Positions 37,901 through 49,018 of a stretch of 64,000 bases of DNA are shown in pieces (positions within the stretch are counted from its first letter, which is position 1; the number at the start of each line of letters is the position of its first letter). Under the pieces are notes generated by a model. The model saw only the letters and a program-made list of their open reading frames with translations. It was not told the DNA's origin and ran no database searches. The position numbers and the translations under genes were made by a program. The DNA is from Effrenium voratum (Eukaryota > Sar > Dinophyceae > Suessiales > Symbiodiniaceae). The stretch is taken from NCBI GenBank assembly GCA_963377175.1, contig CAUJNA010001469.1, positions 911,001 to 975,000 on the forward strand, given 5' to 3'.

Positions 37901-40900
37901 TAACCTGAGGATCAAACAAGGCGTGGAGTTCATCTTCGGGCAAGAACAAGAAAGCTCGCAAGCTTCATTGCAGGCCCATGACCGTGTTCTTGAACTCGGT
38001 CAAAAGCGTGATCTTCTTACCGCCTGTGTCGTGCTCCATTGCCAAAGTCGCCATCAGCCGGGCCACGGCCGCATCAACTTGAATCAGTCCAAGTGCTTTC
38101 CTTCGACCACTATAGGTAACCTTGGGAAACCGTGATAAATTTCAAGGGAACCATCAGCAACCCAAAGGTAAACCTGGTAAACCCAGAGAAACCCTAAGGA
38201 AACGTAAGGGAACTTTGAGCAACCTCGAGAAACCTTGGAAATTATGGTGAAGCCTTCAACCCCAAGGGTTATCTAAGAGCTGAAGGCACACGCCAAAGCC
38301 TAAAGCTGGTTGATTTTGATGGGGTGTTCATTAGAGTGGTATCCGGATAATGGGAACCCTAGATTAATCAACCCCAGTGTATTTTTTTGTGGGTGTCCTG
38401 GGTGTGGGAAATCATCACTTTTGAAGGGGGAGACCCCCAAATAAATAAACTGGGGTTGAGAAATCGAGGGTTCCCATTATCGCTTTTCCGGTCAAGCCCT
38501 AGGATTGGCTTAGCCCCCGGTTCCCACACTCCACACATATCCCCAGACTTGCACTGGTACTCGTCTTGCGTTCCTGAGTTGTTGTCCTTTCGTATCGGCA
38601 CGAAAACGCTACATTGTGTATTGTTATACCATTTGTCACTGTATGTTGTTTATTCATGCCAAAATATTGGTAACCCGCTTGGTTACATATTTCCCTTGGT
38701 AACATGAACATAACTGTTACGTGAATTGTAATTCTTGGCGACAAACACAATTTCCTACTAGCTACATAATTCCTCGCTTGGAAACACATAATAAGCGAGA
38801 GAGGTCAACTTGCAGTTGTGGGTGTAGCCTTAGTACTTTTGTTTGTGGCATGTTGTAAATGCGAGTGCCTGTTACATGTACATATATATATATATATCAG
38901 GAAACCACTGTTTAAGCTAGATTCAGGCAATCACATATGCAAGTTCACCGTAAATATCGGTGAATGGCATAGGGTGGAGATCCTAGAAGGGGTACTAGCT
39001 GATATCTCCTTAATTGAGCATTGTGTCAAACCATGCTGCGCTAAGTTTAGTCTATATATATGTATACCAATGTAAGTACATAATATGTGTATAAGTTCTT
39101 GAGCATTTCATTCCTTGATATAAATAATATGCTGCCACCCGGCGTATGTGTCAATACATATATATATATATGTATATATATATATATGTATACATACATA
39201 TTGCTTGGATCATTGTAGTCAAAAGAGTGTGATGTACACGATGATGTGTCAAAGTTCTGGACATGAGTATCATAATTGTGAAGTGGCCAGTGGAAAGGCT
39301 GTATGAGGATTGCTTTTTGGGCCCTGTTTTGTGTTTAGGTTTTGGTTGTTTGATTTTGTTCATGTTGTTTGTTTGGTTATAGACTCCTATAATAGTTGCC
39401 TTAGTTTATTGTGTACCTATGAGTACACAGACCAGCAAGAGCTGGAAGTACACAGATTCACTCGAACAGCGGGCATACTACAATTTTCATAGTCAAACAG
39501 CATGGTCTCACAGTCCCCTGTTCGGCCAAAACGGGTTACACACATGTGGGTCTCAGCTTCACCGCATGATTGTGTGCTTTGCCTGAATGTGGTTTTGGCC
39601 TAGCAGCACGGCCCTGTTGGCTTCCAGCCAAGTGTCTAAATAGTGATCTGGACCCCAAAAATGGATTTCGTTTTTAACCTTCGGTTCCCCTTGAACCAAC
39701 CACCACATCCTCGCTACGCTAAAGACACGCGGAATGTGCGCCAGGGAAGCGTTGCAGCTCGGCCGAAGTTAGGTGGTGACAGCTGCGTTGCCTCGTTTTT
39801 CCTTGTCGGTTTCCAGTTCAAGCCGCAGGAAAGGAGGGGGGGACCAACTCAAGACAGAGAACCAAGGTTTGGGGTTGGTCTCGGAAGCTCAGGGACCTGT
39901 TCGGAGCCTTCAGGGTGGTTTGGGAGGCTTGGGCCGGGGCTCGGGGCTGGGGGAAATCAAACATGGGTTTATTAATCCGGGGTTAACTTTAGAACGACTG
40001 GATGAGTTGGAGACAGGTCCAGTTAAACTGCACCCAGGGTTTTTGCCTCAAATGCTCGACACATCTAGCCAAATGGCACGGTCCTGAGCCTCGTATTCAT
40101 CCAGAAGATCAAGCCGGAGGTATATGGCTTGTTAACGGTCTTCAAATTCCAAGCCCGCACCAACGGGATACGCACTTGCCGAAAGCACCTGGATGCAAAG
40201 GGGCGATAGCCTCATGACACAAGCATGGACCAAAGCCGGAAATTCAAAGTCAAAAGGTTGGCTTTGGCCAACTGAGGATACCTCAACAATTTAAGAAACC
40301 TTTCCCGCAAACCTGCCATTTGCTCCATGTCCTTCCTTCTGACCAAAATAATTCTGCTCGCTTCAGCTGCCACACGGCAGAAACTACATTTATATGGGCC
40401 ATCAAACACAGCCATCATCACCTGCTCATGATTTGATTAATTCTGCGTGTGTCACAGTTAAAGCACCATAGGGAGGTCTACCCCAATGAACCACATAGGA
40501 GTTGTGACCAGGGCATGTGGTGTGGGTGGTGTTGACTTATCCAAATGTTCGGATTTCATGATTTTCTCCAAGCATCCAGGTGTCATCATTATTTGGAGGA
40601 GTTGTTTTTGTGGTTTCTTTGCCCGACTTAGTCAGCCTTGTCGACTTGTTGCCTTTTTGCCTCAGACCCCGAGCTTTTGGACTTCCATTCTTTGTGGGAA
40701 GACACCTTGGTGGCAAACAGAGAGTTTGTACTTTCTGGCCAAGCTACTCAGGTGAGTCGCGTTTGCTGCATGTTCCCTTGCAACAAGTTCGGGGCGAGGC
40801 GAATCTCCTCGAACAATTTCGGGGACTTCACCGCCAGCTGCCCTTTGAGCACGTGGCAAAGCCCCGAACGAGGGGCTGGCGGCTCAGGTGTGAGCAGCAA

Positions 40901-41331
40901 AACGCGGCTCGGCCAGCTGATTTGGTCTCTGCGGAAGTAACTTGTGCACCCCACTTCTGCGCCAGAGAACTTCCCCTTGAAATGGACAATTTGTAGCGAT
41001 TGAGGGCTCCAAATTTCTTTTGGGACCCGGTGGCTTCCCTTCAACCCCTGAGTAAAGTAGGATCTACCTACTACTCCCCTGGTTTCCAACGCAAGGCCTT
41101 GCTAGTCTTTGTATTTGGGGAATCAGAGGGGTGGGGGCCGTGTTAGGGGAGAGATTGAATTTTCCTCAGACTTCGGATTAGGGGGAAGAGGTGGGGGTTG
41201 GATGGGTTTGCAATCTTCTTCTGGGCACAGGCTCACGGTTGTAGAAAGCATGTTTTTGGAGCCGCTTGTTCGTGAAACAAAGTACCACGTTTTGAAGCGG
41301 TCGTGGGAAATGGCCACTTTGGCATTCACAG
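33317..41331 (+). CDS. Unrecognised multi-exon protein
   Basis: Seven exons chain in phase: 33317-33451, 33855-33956, 34454-34533, 35279-35371, 37766-37973, 40799-40887 and 41231-41331. Donors are GT, GT(GTGAGG), GT(GTGAGT), GT, GC, GT and GT; acceptors are mostly AG|G, and 35279 follows a strong polypyrimidine tract. Recognisable peptides are SWKPLATDWTFVKPYLKAGD, LWLLGNNTAAPQTEGG, YVDLFTGSSEAARTAWNNL, FRGLHRQLPFEHVAKPRT and MFLEPLVRETKYHVLKRSWE. I do not recognise the family. No signal peptide or transmembrane span is evident in these exons. The 37766-37973 exon (69 codons) is the most convincing. The first exon is also open in a second frame (FDELPASKLEATGDGLDL), so the upstream reading is unresolved. 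Both ends are unknown. Confidence 0.4.
34118..34215 (+). mobile_element. Family A inverted-repeat element
   Basis: A 98 bp copy starts GGGTATGTC and ends GACACCC, with core GAGGGTACC, CCCCAAAAGGACAACC and GGTCCCCTGAAAAATG. It lies in the intron between exons 33855 and 34454. Confidence 0.55.
34888..34933 (+). repeat. TAA trinucleotide repeat
   Basis: Runs of ATAATAATA interrupted by two ATGATG steps. Confidence 0.65.
37766..37973 (+). CDS. Long exon of the unrecognised gene
   Basis: A 208 bp block after acceptor TTCACAG|G and ending CAG|GC is open for 69 codons and Gln-rich (HQNVILGQAQGHQRDALYVD). The opposite strand is also largely open here, but it has an in-frame stop and no matching splice sites. 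Confidence 0.45.
38346..38481 (+). mobile_element. Family D inverted-repeat element (best copy)
   Basis: A 136 bp element has a left arm beginning GATAATGGGAACCCTAGATT and a right arm ending GAGGGTTCCCATTATC. The arms pair at about 29 of 32 positions. The centre carries GTGTCCTGGGTG and GGGGGAGACCCCC. Confidence 0.6.
39155..39200 (+). repeat. TA microsatellite
   Basis: Tracts of ATATATAT broken by GTA and CATA. A similar shorter run lies at 38880-38898. Confidence 0.6.
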
Positions 41332-42691
41332 GTACGTTGTTGTTTGGCTGCATGTTAAAGTCAGGTAACCCTTAGTTGGTGGTTTGCATTGGTGGTTCGG
41401 ATTGGAACCCCTTCTTGTAGAGGGCAAATGGGAAACCGCCCAAGCCACACCCCCAGACCACCAGGCTCCAAACCACCAAATAGGGTGAAGCTGAGCATAT
41501 CTACCAATGGAGGTTGCGCACCTCAACATGGATGCCGCTCTCACTTTGGACAGGTTTGATGACCCTGGGCCACAGCCTGTATCAACCAGGCCCCTGGCCA
41601 TTTGTTGGCTATTGAATTGTGGCAACATGGCAACATGCATGGCAACATGATTGTCATCTTGTCGGGTTCTCGGCAACAAAATGACAGGTTTTTGGGGAAT
41701 GAACCGGTTGAATTCTCCCTAGGACAGAAAACCAGGGTCCTCATGAAGAAGGGCCACAAAGCAGCAAAAACAGAAGAACCAGAAAACCAGCATCCTCCAG
41801 AAGAAGGGTAGCTGCCTCCAGCATTTGTCTCATACACCTTGGTTTTCTGTTTGGTTTCGGGGTTTTCCGGTTCGAAGCACTGTTTCATGAGCCTCGGTTT
41901 TCCAGTAGTTTGGTTTTTCGTTTTTGCAGGTTTCATTTCTTTTCGGCTTGGGGAGCGGGCCAACTGCAAGCGTCTCTCCTCGCGTTTTCTGGTAATTTGC
42001 CTGCCTCTCAAAAGGAGTGCACAATCGATAATTCTGATCTAGATTACATATCAAGCTCAAATTCCTTTCCAAGTAGCAAGTAGGATTTTACCAGAATTGG
42101 CATAGACACCCGTGAGGAAAGACAAGCTATGTGTTCCTTCCAATTATGTTTTATTCAATTGGAAGTTAAACAGGAAGTGTGTTTTGTTTAGAATTTTGTT
42201 AGAATCTTAGTAGAATCTAATTGTAATCGCTTAGCATTGGCCGCGGCCAGAAGCTTTTGGCTGTCATTGAGGCGCTGTGTTTTGGTTTGCCTTCATGTGT
42301 TGTCTGAGTGAGCGAGTCGAAATGCGCGAGCTGGTTTCGAAGATAACTCTAAATGGGAAAATCCTTTGTGGGTAGGATTCTCATTAGGGTTTAATAGAAG
42401 CTACTTGGACATTATATTTTAGATAGTACTTTTAAATTGGAATGCCTTCTAAATACGAGTCTCATTGGAACAGAGTCATAAATCAATTGGATCCTGTTGT
42501 CTCTTCTTGTTAATCCAACAAGAGAACTTGTTCGGAATTATATACGATATTTTGCATTCAAGTCAGGCCGTTCTTCAGGACGTATTTGACCACTATATCA
42601 AAGGCCTTTAAAGGATCTGCTCTGCAGCACCTGCATCTTCAAAGTGGGTTTGGGGGGGGGGGTTCCCGGAAGGGGGGGAGAGGTAGCACAT

Positions 42692-42784
42692 GTATATATA
42701 TATATGCAAATATACATATATATATATATGTTAGTTTTTATGCATATATATATATATATGGAATATATACGTATGCATATATAC
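42692..42784 (+). repeat. TA-rich microsatellite cluster
   Basis: Several TATATA runs separated by GCA and ACA, ending just before the family A copy. Confidence 0.6.
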
Positions 42785-42790
42785 CCCGCT

Positions 42791-42886
42791 GGTACAGTGT
42801 CTGATTTGAGGGTACCTCATTGGTTGTTTTAAAGGGGGGAGAGGGACAAGCACCATTTTGGTGGTGCCCTGAAAAAGGACACACCC
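42791..42886 (+). mobile_element. Family A inverted-repeat element
   Basis: The copy runs from GGTACAGTGTC through GAGGGTACC to GAAAAAGGACACACCC. It sits directly after a TA-rich repeat. Confidence 0.5.
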
Positions 42887-43005
42887 ATAGCTTCTTGAGC
42901 TTATATTTATCTATCTTGGTAACCCCAGATCTCAGGTCTGGCTGCTGTCCTCTCAGGCACAAACCCAGCTTGGGGTATTGACAGAGAGATGGATGTCTGA
43001 CCCAG

Positions 43006-46000
43006 GTTGCACGTGCAGAGCTTCAACCTCAGCTTGGACTTGCCCGGCTCTGCCCCAACCATCCCGGACCCCGACCGCCGGCGCCGTGCCCGGAACCTGC
43101 CGGCGGTGCGCCCGGTGTCGCCGAGGCGGGAAACGCGGTTTGGCAGTCGAATGGATTCTACCCATTTGTGTTGCTCCCAATGTTTGAGACCACAACTATT
43201 CTCATATGAGGCACCGCCAAAATTAGCCCTCGTGATGAGTTTGGCGCTCGGCGTTTCATGGATGCTCTGCAAATGCACCAAAAACATGGCAAATGATAGA
43301 GGAGATGTTTCTTTTCCCTTCCTCCCTTCCTCCCTTCCTTCCTTTCTTCCTTTCTTCCTTCCTCCTGCTTCCCTTCCTCATGTCCTCCTGCCTCCCTTTC
43401 TCACTCCCTCCCTCCCTCCCTCCCTCCCTCCCTCCCCTCCCTCCCTCCCTCCCTCCCTCCACTTCCTTCCCTTCCTTCCTTCCTTCCTTCCTTCCTTCCT
43501 TCCTTCCTTCCTTCCTTCCTTCCTTCCTTCCTTCCTTCCTTCCTTCCTTCCTTCCTTCCTTCCTTCCTTCCTTCCTTCCTTCCTTCCTTCCTTCCTTCCT
43601 TCCTTCCTTCCTTCCTTCCTTCCTTCCTTCCTTCCTTCCTTCCTTCCTTCCTTCCTTCCTTCCTTCCTTCCTTCCTTCCTTCCTTCCCCTCCGTGTCTCC
43701 CTTCCTCCCTGTTTCCTTTGTTTTCCTCCTTGCTCCCGTGCTTTCTCCTCCTCCTCCTCCTCCTCCTCCTCCTCCTCCTCGTCTTCCTCTCCTTTCCTTC
43801 GTCCAAGTCCTCCATCACTTCCAGAGTCACTTCTTTGTTGTTTTTGGCATAGAGAGCCATGTCCAACGTACAGGTCTGTGCCTTTTTTTGTGAGGGTACA
43901 CGTTTTATGGTTTTGATGACACCAAAGGGAAAACATGTATTTTGAGGGTCCCTGAACACATCGCCAGACAGGCATTGCCAGTCATTTCGCCAGGGCCATG
44001 TGCTGCGTTTGCCAGGAGCCCTATGGAGGGCCGGAGTAGCAGCCCCTGCCCGCCTCGTGGCTGAGATGGTTGGTTTAACTGGGGCGCCCAGATGAGACCC
44101 TGGGTTGATTTTCATTTAGTTGGGATCCGGATCACTTTGTGTCCGACACCCCCTTAGTCCGGGTATGTCCGGGTTGTTTATTCCGGGGTTCACGTTGACT
44201 GACAGGGTTGCTCCGGGGGAGGTCCTCCAAGAAACTAGGGAGGAACACTGGCATGCTGATTTTGGTGCTTTCTCCGAATCCCTTTGGCCCCTGATTGATG
44301 AATTGGCGCCAGAGCCCTTGTCAAGCACCGTCTTGTTTTTTTTTTTTTTTTTTTTTTTTTTTTATCGTGCCCTTTGGTTCTGCGTGGTGCAAAACACCCC
44401 AACGTGAATACGGCAGCCTCCAGCTGCCTTTCCAAGGAAAGCAGTCCCCAGGCCCCCAGATCTTTGTCCATGCTTTTGGAGGTGGTTAAAAGGGAAACCG
44501 AAGGTTCACCCGCTTCTTCTTCTTCTTCTTCTTCTTTGTGTTATTCTTCATATTATTAATTTGTTCTTTTGCTTCTGTTGCTCTTGCTTCAGTTTTGTTC
44601 GTTTCAGAGGGTGGTGTAGCCCTATTTTGAAGCAGGGCCAAGTGCGCATTCATCGATGATGTCCTAGATCTCCAGTGGGTTGCACCTTTTTGTTCTCCTT
44701 CTTTTGGGGGTAGGGAGTAGGGATGGTAGAGAGGTGGGTTTCAGGATCAAATGGACGAACCTACACCCGGAGACCCGCACCCTGCGGGCAGCCCTTCCCC
44801 ACGCACGTTGCATTTGTCGATGCAAAATCATCCAGTGGAAATAGCGTCGAGCATCAGCGCCTCGGCCGGCCTCAGATCTGCACGCAGCCTCGCTGCCTGG
44901 CCTGAGAGGGTGAGGCGCACCAGCCTGACCATCCCCGGCCCCTCGGCTTGCTCCTACGTGATTAGACTCAGTTCTGTTACGATCTCAAAAACCACTCAAC
45001 TTCCGCAATTTTGAAGATAAACAGTTAGACTTGGGTGTGGGGTGCCCCCAGACCAAATGAGCCAGCTGCGTGTGTTTTTTTGGGCGAGCCCCTTTGGGTT
45101 GGCTTTCAATCGCCGACCGAAAACCCCAAGAGTGTCATGCTCGAAGGGACGGTTTGTGCAATGATCCAGGCTGCCAGGATACCCATATATTCCGGACCTG
45201 TTCATCACCCCACAATTCAGGCAGGTTTCCATGTATCTCCTGTTGGTCGTGTCTTGTTTTATATGTTTGGGTAGTCTGAATACGCAGACTCCGAACATAC
45301 GTTTGTGCCCAGATTTCTAGGCCTTCTCCAAGCGAGACATGGTGGGCATTTCCCTGTGCCCCACCTTCCATTGGCTTAACCGCCGTCAGCTGACGAAAGT
45401 ACTGGTCGTATGGTTCGTTTCGGCACCAACTGAGATAGAAGTGCTGAGAGGGCGTCTCTTGTCCAACCTCGTTTATGTGTTAAAGTAGGGGAACCCACAT
45501 AGGATGGGTTTGTGTTCTGAATCCAGGTAACAGATCATCCTCGAAAGCAGACAGGCATGTTTAGGGGACACTTCAAGGCCCTAAGACAGCACCTGTTTGA
45601 AGGGTTCAGGCAGCAGTCGGCAGCCTTTGGGTAGGTGTAATCACCGTGATTTGCCTTTGGCTCACATTTCGCAATGTGTGCTAACTAGCCCATAATGTTT
45701 GATTTACACCAAGGAAACCCCAAAGCAGAGATGATTGAGCCCCGATCTTTTGCAGATTGACATGCCCATTACTTGCACAAGAGCAATCTCGGTCCTGCAG
45801 GGTTGCTCCGTTCCGGCCCGCCTCTTAACATGTCACCCGTTGTTTAGGCATACTTGGGGTGCCTTTTTTGAGAGGGATCTGGTGGTTTAAGTCCATCTTC
45901 GCCCAACCCTAGTGTCTTTGAAGCAGACATATTTGCTTGGGGGCACCTTTTCACCCTCGTTCAAAGGGACGCCAAAAGGACAATGACGATTTTGGGGTCC

Positions 46001-46182
46001 CCCGATTTGACACATACTCGTGTTGTATGCCCTGTGTCTGAGGTGGAAAGGCTGGTGAGGCCGAGCACATTGAGCTTTTGCGTGATCCCAGCACCAGTCT
46101 GGACCCTCGACCAGCAGAGTCGGAGGAGACAAAGGGGCAATTGCCCTCACTGCTGGCCAGCCAAGCCAAGGTCAAGGCATAG
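43006..46182 (+). CDS. Candidate three-exon, Pro/Ser/Ala-rich protein segment
   Basis: Blocks 43006-43125, 44738-44909 and 46060-46182 have AG|G acceptors. The first two end in a GC and a perfect GTGAGG donor, and the third either stops with TAG at 46180 or splices at AAG|GT (46171). All can be read in phase 0. The second exon has MDEPTPGDPHPAGSPSPRT and an alanine/serine-rich stretch. The last has HIELLRDPSTSLDPRPAESE. Low-complexity composition makes the frame of the first exon uncertain; a second frame (HVQSFNLSLDLPGSAPTIPD) looks at least as good. The product is unrecognised. The blocks may continue the gene ending near 41331, or form a separate one. The large pyrimidine tract lies in the first intron. 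Confidence 0.3.
43313..43790 (+). repeat. Composite pyrimidine microsatellite
   Basis: Imperfect CCTT/CCTC runs, then CCCT units (43404-43460), then an almost perfect CCTT array (43463-43686), then CTC triplets (43745-43782). Virtually all pyrimidine on the + strand. The Pro-Ser-Phe and Glu-Gly-Arg-Lys open frames across it are repeat translations. Confidence 0.85.
44336..44363 (+). repeat. Poly-T tract
   Basis: A run of about 27 T residues with no coding context. It could be the reverse of a poly-A tail, but no retroelement body is seen next to it. Confidence 0.6.
44510..44536 (+). repeat. CTT trinucleotide repeat
   Basis: About nine TTC/CTT units. Confidence 0.6.
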
Positions 46183-46737
46183 ACGCTGTTGCTTTGTTTT
46201 CGTTTGTTTCGCATATATGGGTGAGAGATTACATTGTTTCCGTATGGCCAGGTGCTTGTTTTGTTCATATGAGGGATGTGGATATGTGGAGGTCAGGTTC
46301 TTGTTCAACAGAGGAGAAGGAAGGCGCTGAAGCTTGTCAGTCTGCTACTTGAATCACTTGTCAGGGGTTTGGGTCCTGATGCGAGCGACTGTCAGTACTA
46401 TTGATCCAGGGTTGGTGTATGGGCATGGGGGGACAACCCCGATGTCGCACAAAACAGCAAGGACGGCCCCAATTTTGCCATGCCCCTTCGAGAAACACAG
46501 CATTGGTCTGCGGGCTTTCTTGGTTGGTCCTTGTTTGCGCGGCTCTGCATCTACTGCCACTGCCGCTGCTTTTGAAAATGTACAGCCTGCCCTACCGGCG
46601 TTGTTTCCGGGAAAGGGACGTGCGGCTTTGCATGAAATGCCACGGCCATCGAATCTTCAAATTGCACAGATACTGCTGACCCCGGATTAACACACCCGTC
46701 CCACTACTGGAAGAATGTTGCCCTCCCAAAGTGGTGA

Positions 46738-46815
46738 AAGCCCACAACAAATAGGGGACGCCCGCCAACTAAAATCAACAAGGGCTTTGTTCTGGTTTAT
46801 TCATCTGGGGTTTAC
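46738..46815 (+). mobile_element. Family D element (partial)
   Basis: The right half GGTTTATTCATCTGGGGTTT and ACATTAA match the family; the left end is weak. Confidence 0.35.
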
Positions 46816-47353
46816 ATTAACGCGATGGCGGCGTATCTTTCAGGTGTCCAAAGCCAACCTTCTGACCAGGGTCTGTCTTGTTTTGATGGCACTCTTTTTG
46901 GGAGTGCGTTGAAATGGAAAATCCAACAGGAAAACCGACGCTTGTTCCTCCCTTTTTTTGAGGGTGGAGGTCCACAACAAATCCCACGGTCCAGTCGTTT
47001 CGCCACTATAGTAATCGAGTGTCTTACCTTTCCCAGTGATTCCATGTCCCTGGTTTTGTAGGTAACCAAGGCCACCCTTTAGAAACCAAAGGGCCAAATG
47101 TTGGTTGCCTACTATCGTGGTAAATGGGATCCGCGGGATCTGGGTTTCATATGGCGGTTTCCCCTGCTTAGCCATGTTTAGTGGTAACTGTGTCTTTTTT
47201 CCGGGTCTTTCCAAGCAATGGGACACTGTGCGGCTTTGCATCAAGTGCCACTGCCGCTACGAAGCTTAGCATGCACGGCACGGCAAGAGCGCCCAAAGCC
47301 TCGATTGACAAATTGAGGGGTTCTACTGCCCGGTTGAAATGAAGATACAGTGA

Positions 47354-47454
47354 AGCCTATGTACCTGGAGTCTCCATGACCCTTTCACATAGGTCCATGA
47401 CCCCTCCATTTTGGGTAATGGCTCATTTTTGAAGGGTCATGGAGACAGGTATAT
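47354..47454 (+). mobile_element. Family E inverted-repeat element
   Basis: From GCCTATGTACCTGGAGTC (then TCCATGACCC) to GGGTCATGGAGACAGGT. An internal GGTCCATGACCCCT repeats the arm sequence. Confidence 0.6.
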
Positions 47455-48176
47455 CTTTAGTACCATCTTGCCATCTTAGAGCTCAACAGCAGTTGGTGTT
47501 GGGCGCTGCTCAAAAGAGAGTTGTTTCTGACAAGCGGGCCTTTGGGAATGAGAAGCATGGTGCATTTGCCCGACGTAAACTGTGTTGGTTGCTTTGCCCA
47601 GCCGGTGTGTTTCCTGTTCTTGAACGATGAATACTATCAACTCATGTCATATTGTATCATGATTGGAACTGTGAAGTTTCAGCTTTATAGCTTTCACAGC
47701 TGAGACATTGCTGACGCATGTTGATTCTCTACATGCAACCCTTAGGGCAATCAACCCACCGTCGGTTGCTCGACTTATGGCACAAGTAGCTGCTGTTTGT
47801 TCTCTGTTTCTCGTTGCGAAGTTTGAGTATTCCTTCTTTTGGGCATTTGGTTATGTGCAGCTCACATTTAGTTTAGCATGATTTCCCCTGGCGATAAACG
47901 TGATTGTGATATACCTGTTATTGGCCCAAAGTGTTTTGATCTCAGCCACGCTGAATTTGTTTTACGGTTTTTGTATTGGTTTGCAGAATCGGGCAACGCT
48001 TGTTTAAGCAATGCTACCAAAAAGCTGGTGTCGAAACAATGATGGTGGAAGCATGTTGAGGCATGGTATTGGCCCAACCCTGTTGGGTTTTGTGCCTGCT
48101 AGCTTCATGTGCTGTGCCCGCCTCGCTTCTTCGGCCAATGTTAAATAAGCCTTAGAGCCGTCTTTGTCTAACGCAG

Positions 48177-48225
48177 GACGGACAAAACCGGCGCGAGGGC
48201 GCTTGAGATTTCGCAGGCGGCCAAG
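48177..48225 (+). CDS. Candidate exon, unassigned
   Basis: Acceptor ACGCAG|G and donor AAG|GA frame a 49 bp block encoding TDKTGARALEISQAAK. It is GC-rich against its surroundings. The minus strand is also open, but it lacks matching splice sites. Confidence 0.3.
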
Positions 48226-48710
48226 GAACACAACACCTTCCGCTCAATATTATTCTCGAATTGAAAGACCTCTCGTTGATTAGTAGGTGGGTAGTCCCGT
48301 GCTCGACCGGAGTTCTGGTGACTCCATATAGCAAACAGAGGCACTTGATTGTGCAAAATCACACTTGCCAAGGTAAGTCTCAAACGTTCACATTGCTTTC
48401 CTGCTGACCAACAGCTGTGGCTAAATGTCTAAGCCTTTTGGTGTCCATGCGCTCAATATCTTTTGTTGCATATTATGCATGTAGTTTAAGGCGCATAGCA
48501 ATTCATAGTATATAGTATGATTGGTGGCAGCTGTTTCTTGAAATATGCGCTTCAAGCAAGCGCGGCGCCCAGGAGGAGTAAGAAATCGCAGACGGTCCAT
48601 CCACGTGGGGAGAAGGGTGCCTCTATTGTGTGTGGCTTCCGCATGGTGAGGGGTTACAACCGAGTGCCCTGACCATGGTACAAGGAACACTCAAGGGTGT
48701 TTAAACTGGC

Positions 48711-48819
48711 CCGGTGCTTCCAGTTCCCACTATAGTAGGTAACCAGGGTTTCTTTCCTCTAGATTTTACATGATGTGTTCCCCTGGTTACCTGCTAGAAT
48801 GGGAACCGGAAGCACTGGG
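48711..48819 (+). mobile_element. Family C inverted-repeat element (best copy)
   Basis: A 109 bp element has left arm CCGGTGCTTCCAGTTCCC ... GGTAACCAGG and right arm CCTGGTTACC ... GGAACCGGAAGCACTGG, pairing over almost 40 bp. The centre is TTTCTTTCCTCTAGATTTTA. It is not coding. Confidence 0.6.
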
Positions 48820-48974
48820 TGGCCTAAAGGCCCCTTTTGTTAGAAGATTAATCAGATGCCCTTGTCCTGAACGAGTGCCCTCGAGAGAGGATTGAGGCAA
48901 AAGCCCAGTCGAGTCGCACCCTTTCTTCTCTTTTGGCTGATCTTTGGGTAGAACCTCCCCTTCAGATTCAACAG

Positions 48975-49018
48975 GCAGCGCCAATATGTTCAACATGTCT
49001 TGGCGCGCATGAAGAAAG
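48975..49018 (+). CDS. Candidate exon, helical, Arg/Lys/Trp-containing
   Basis: After acceptor CAACAG|G the frame encodes QRQYVQHVLARMKK and stays open through VSSALFGWLQEWQLPYVQK if no donor is used at 49019. The spacing of aliphatic, basic and Trp residues recalls SFI1-type centrin-binding repeats, but one unit is not enough to call a family. Confidence 0.25.

Larger units (their letters stand above)
41332..43005. other. Intron or intergenic DNA
   Basis: One weak exon candidate lies near 41553-41592. Around 42692-42790 an AT-rich run of TA, ATATG and TATAC repeats is followed by a family A element (42791-42886). Nothing else is recognised. Confidence 0.3.

Noticed and set aside
37608..37961. 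Minus-strand frame opposite the 37766-37973 exon
   Set aside because: It is protein-like but has no splice context, and its upstream continuation has an in-frame TGA. The + strand block has an acceptor, a donor and matching phase.
40748..41089. Minus-strand exon-like block (TPEPPAPRSGLCHVLKGQ)
   Set aside because: It looked convincing at first, but the + strand exon 40799-40887 has both splice sites and joins its neighbours in phase.
43256..44115. Long Glu-Gly-Arg-Lys and Pro-Ser-Phe open frames on both strands
   Set aside because: They are translations of the CCTT and CTC microsatellites; all frames are open because the repeat lacks stop codons.
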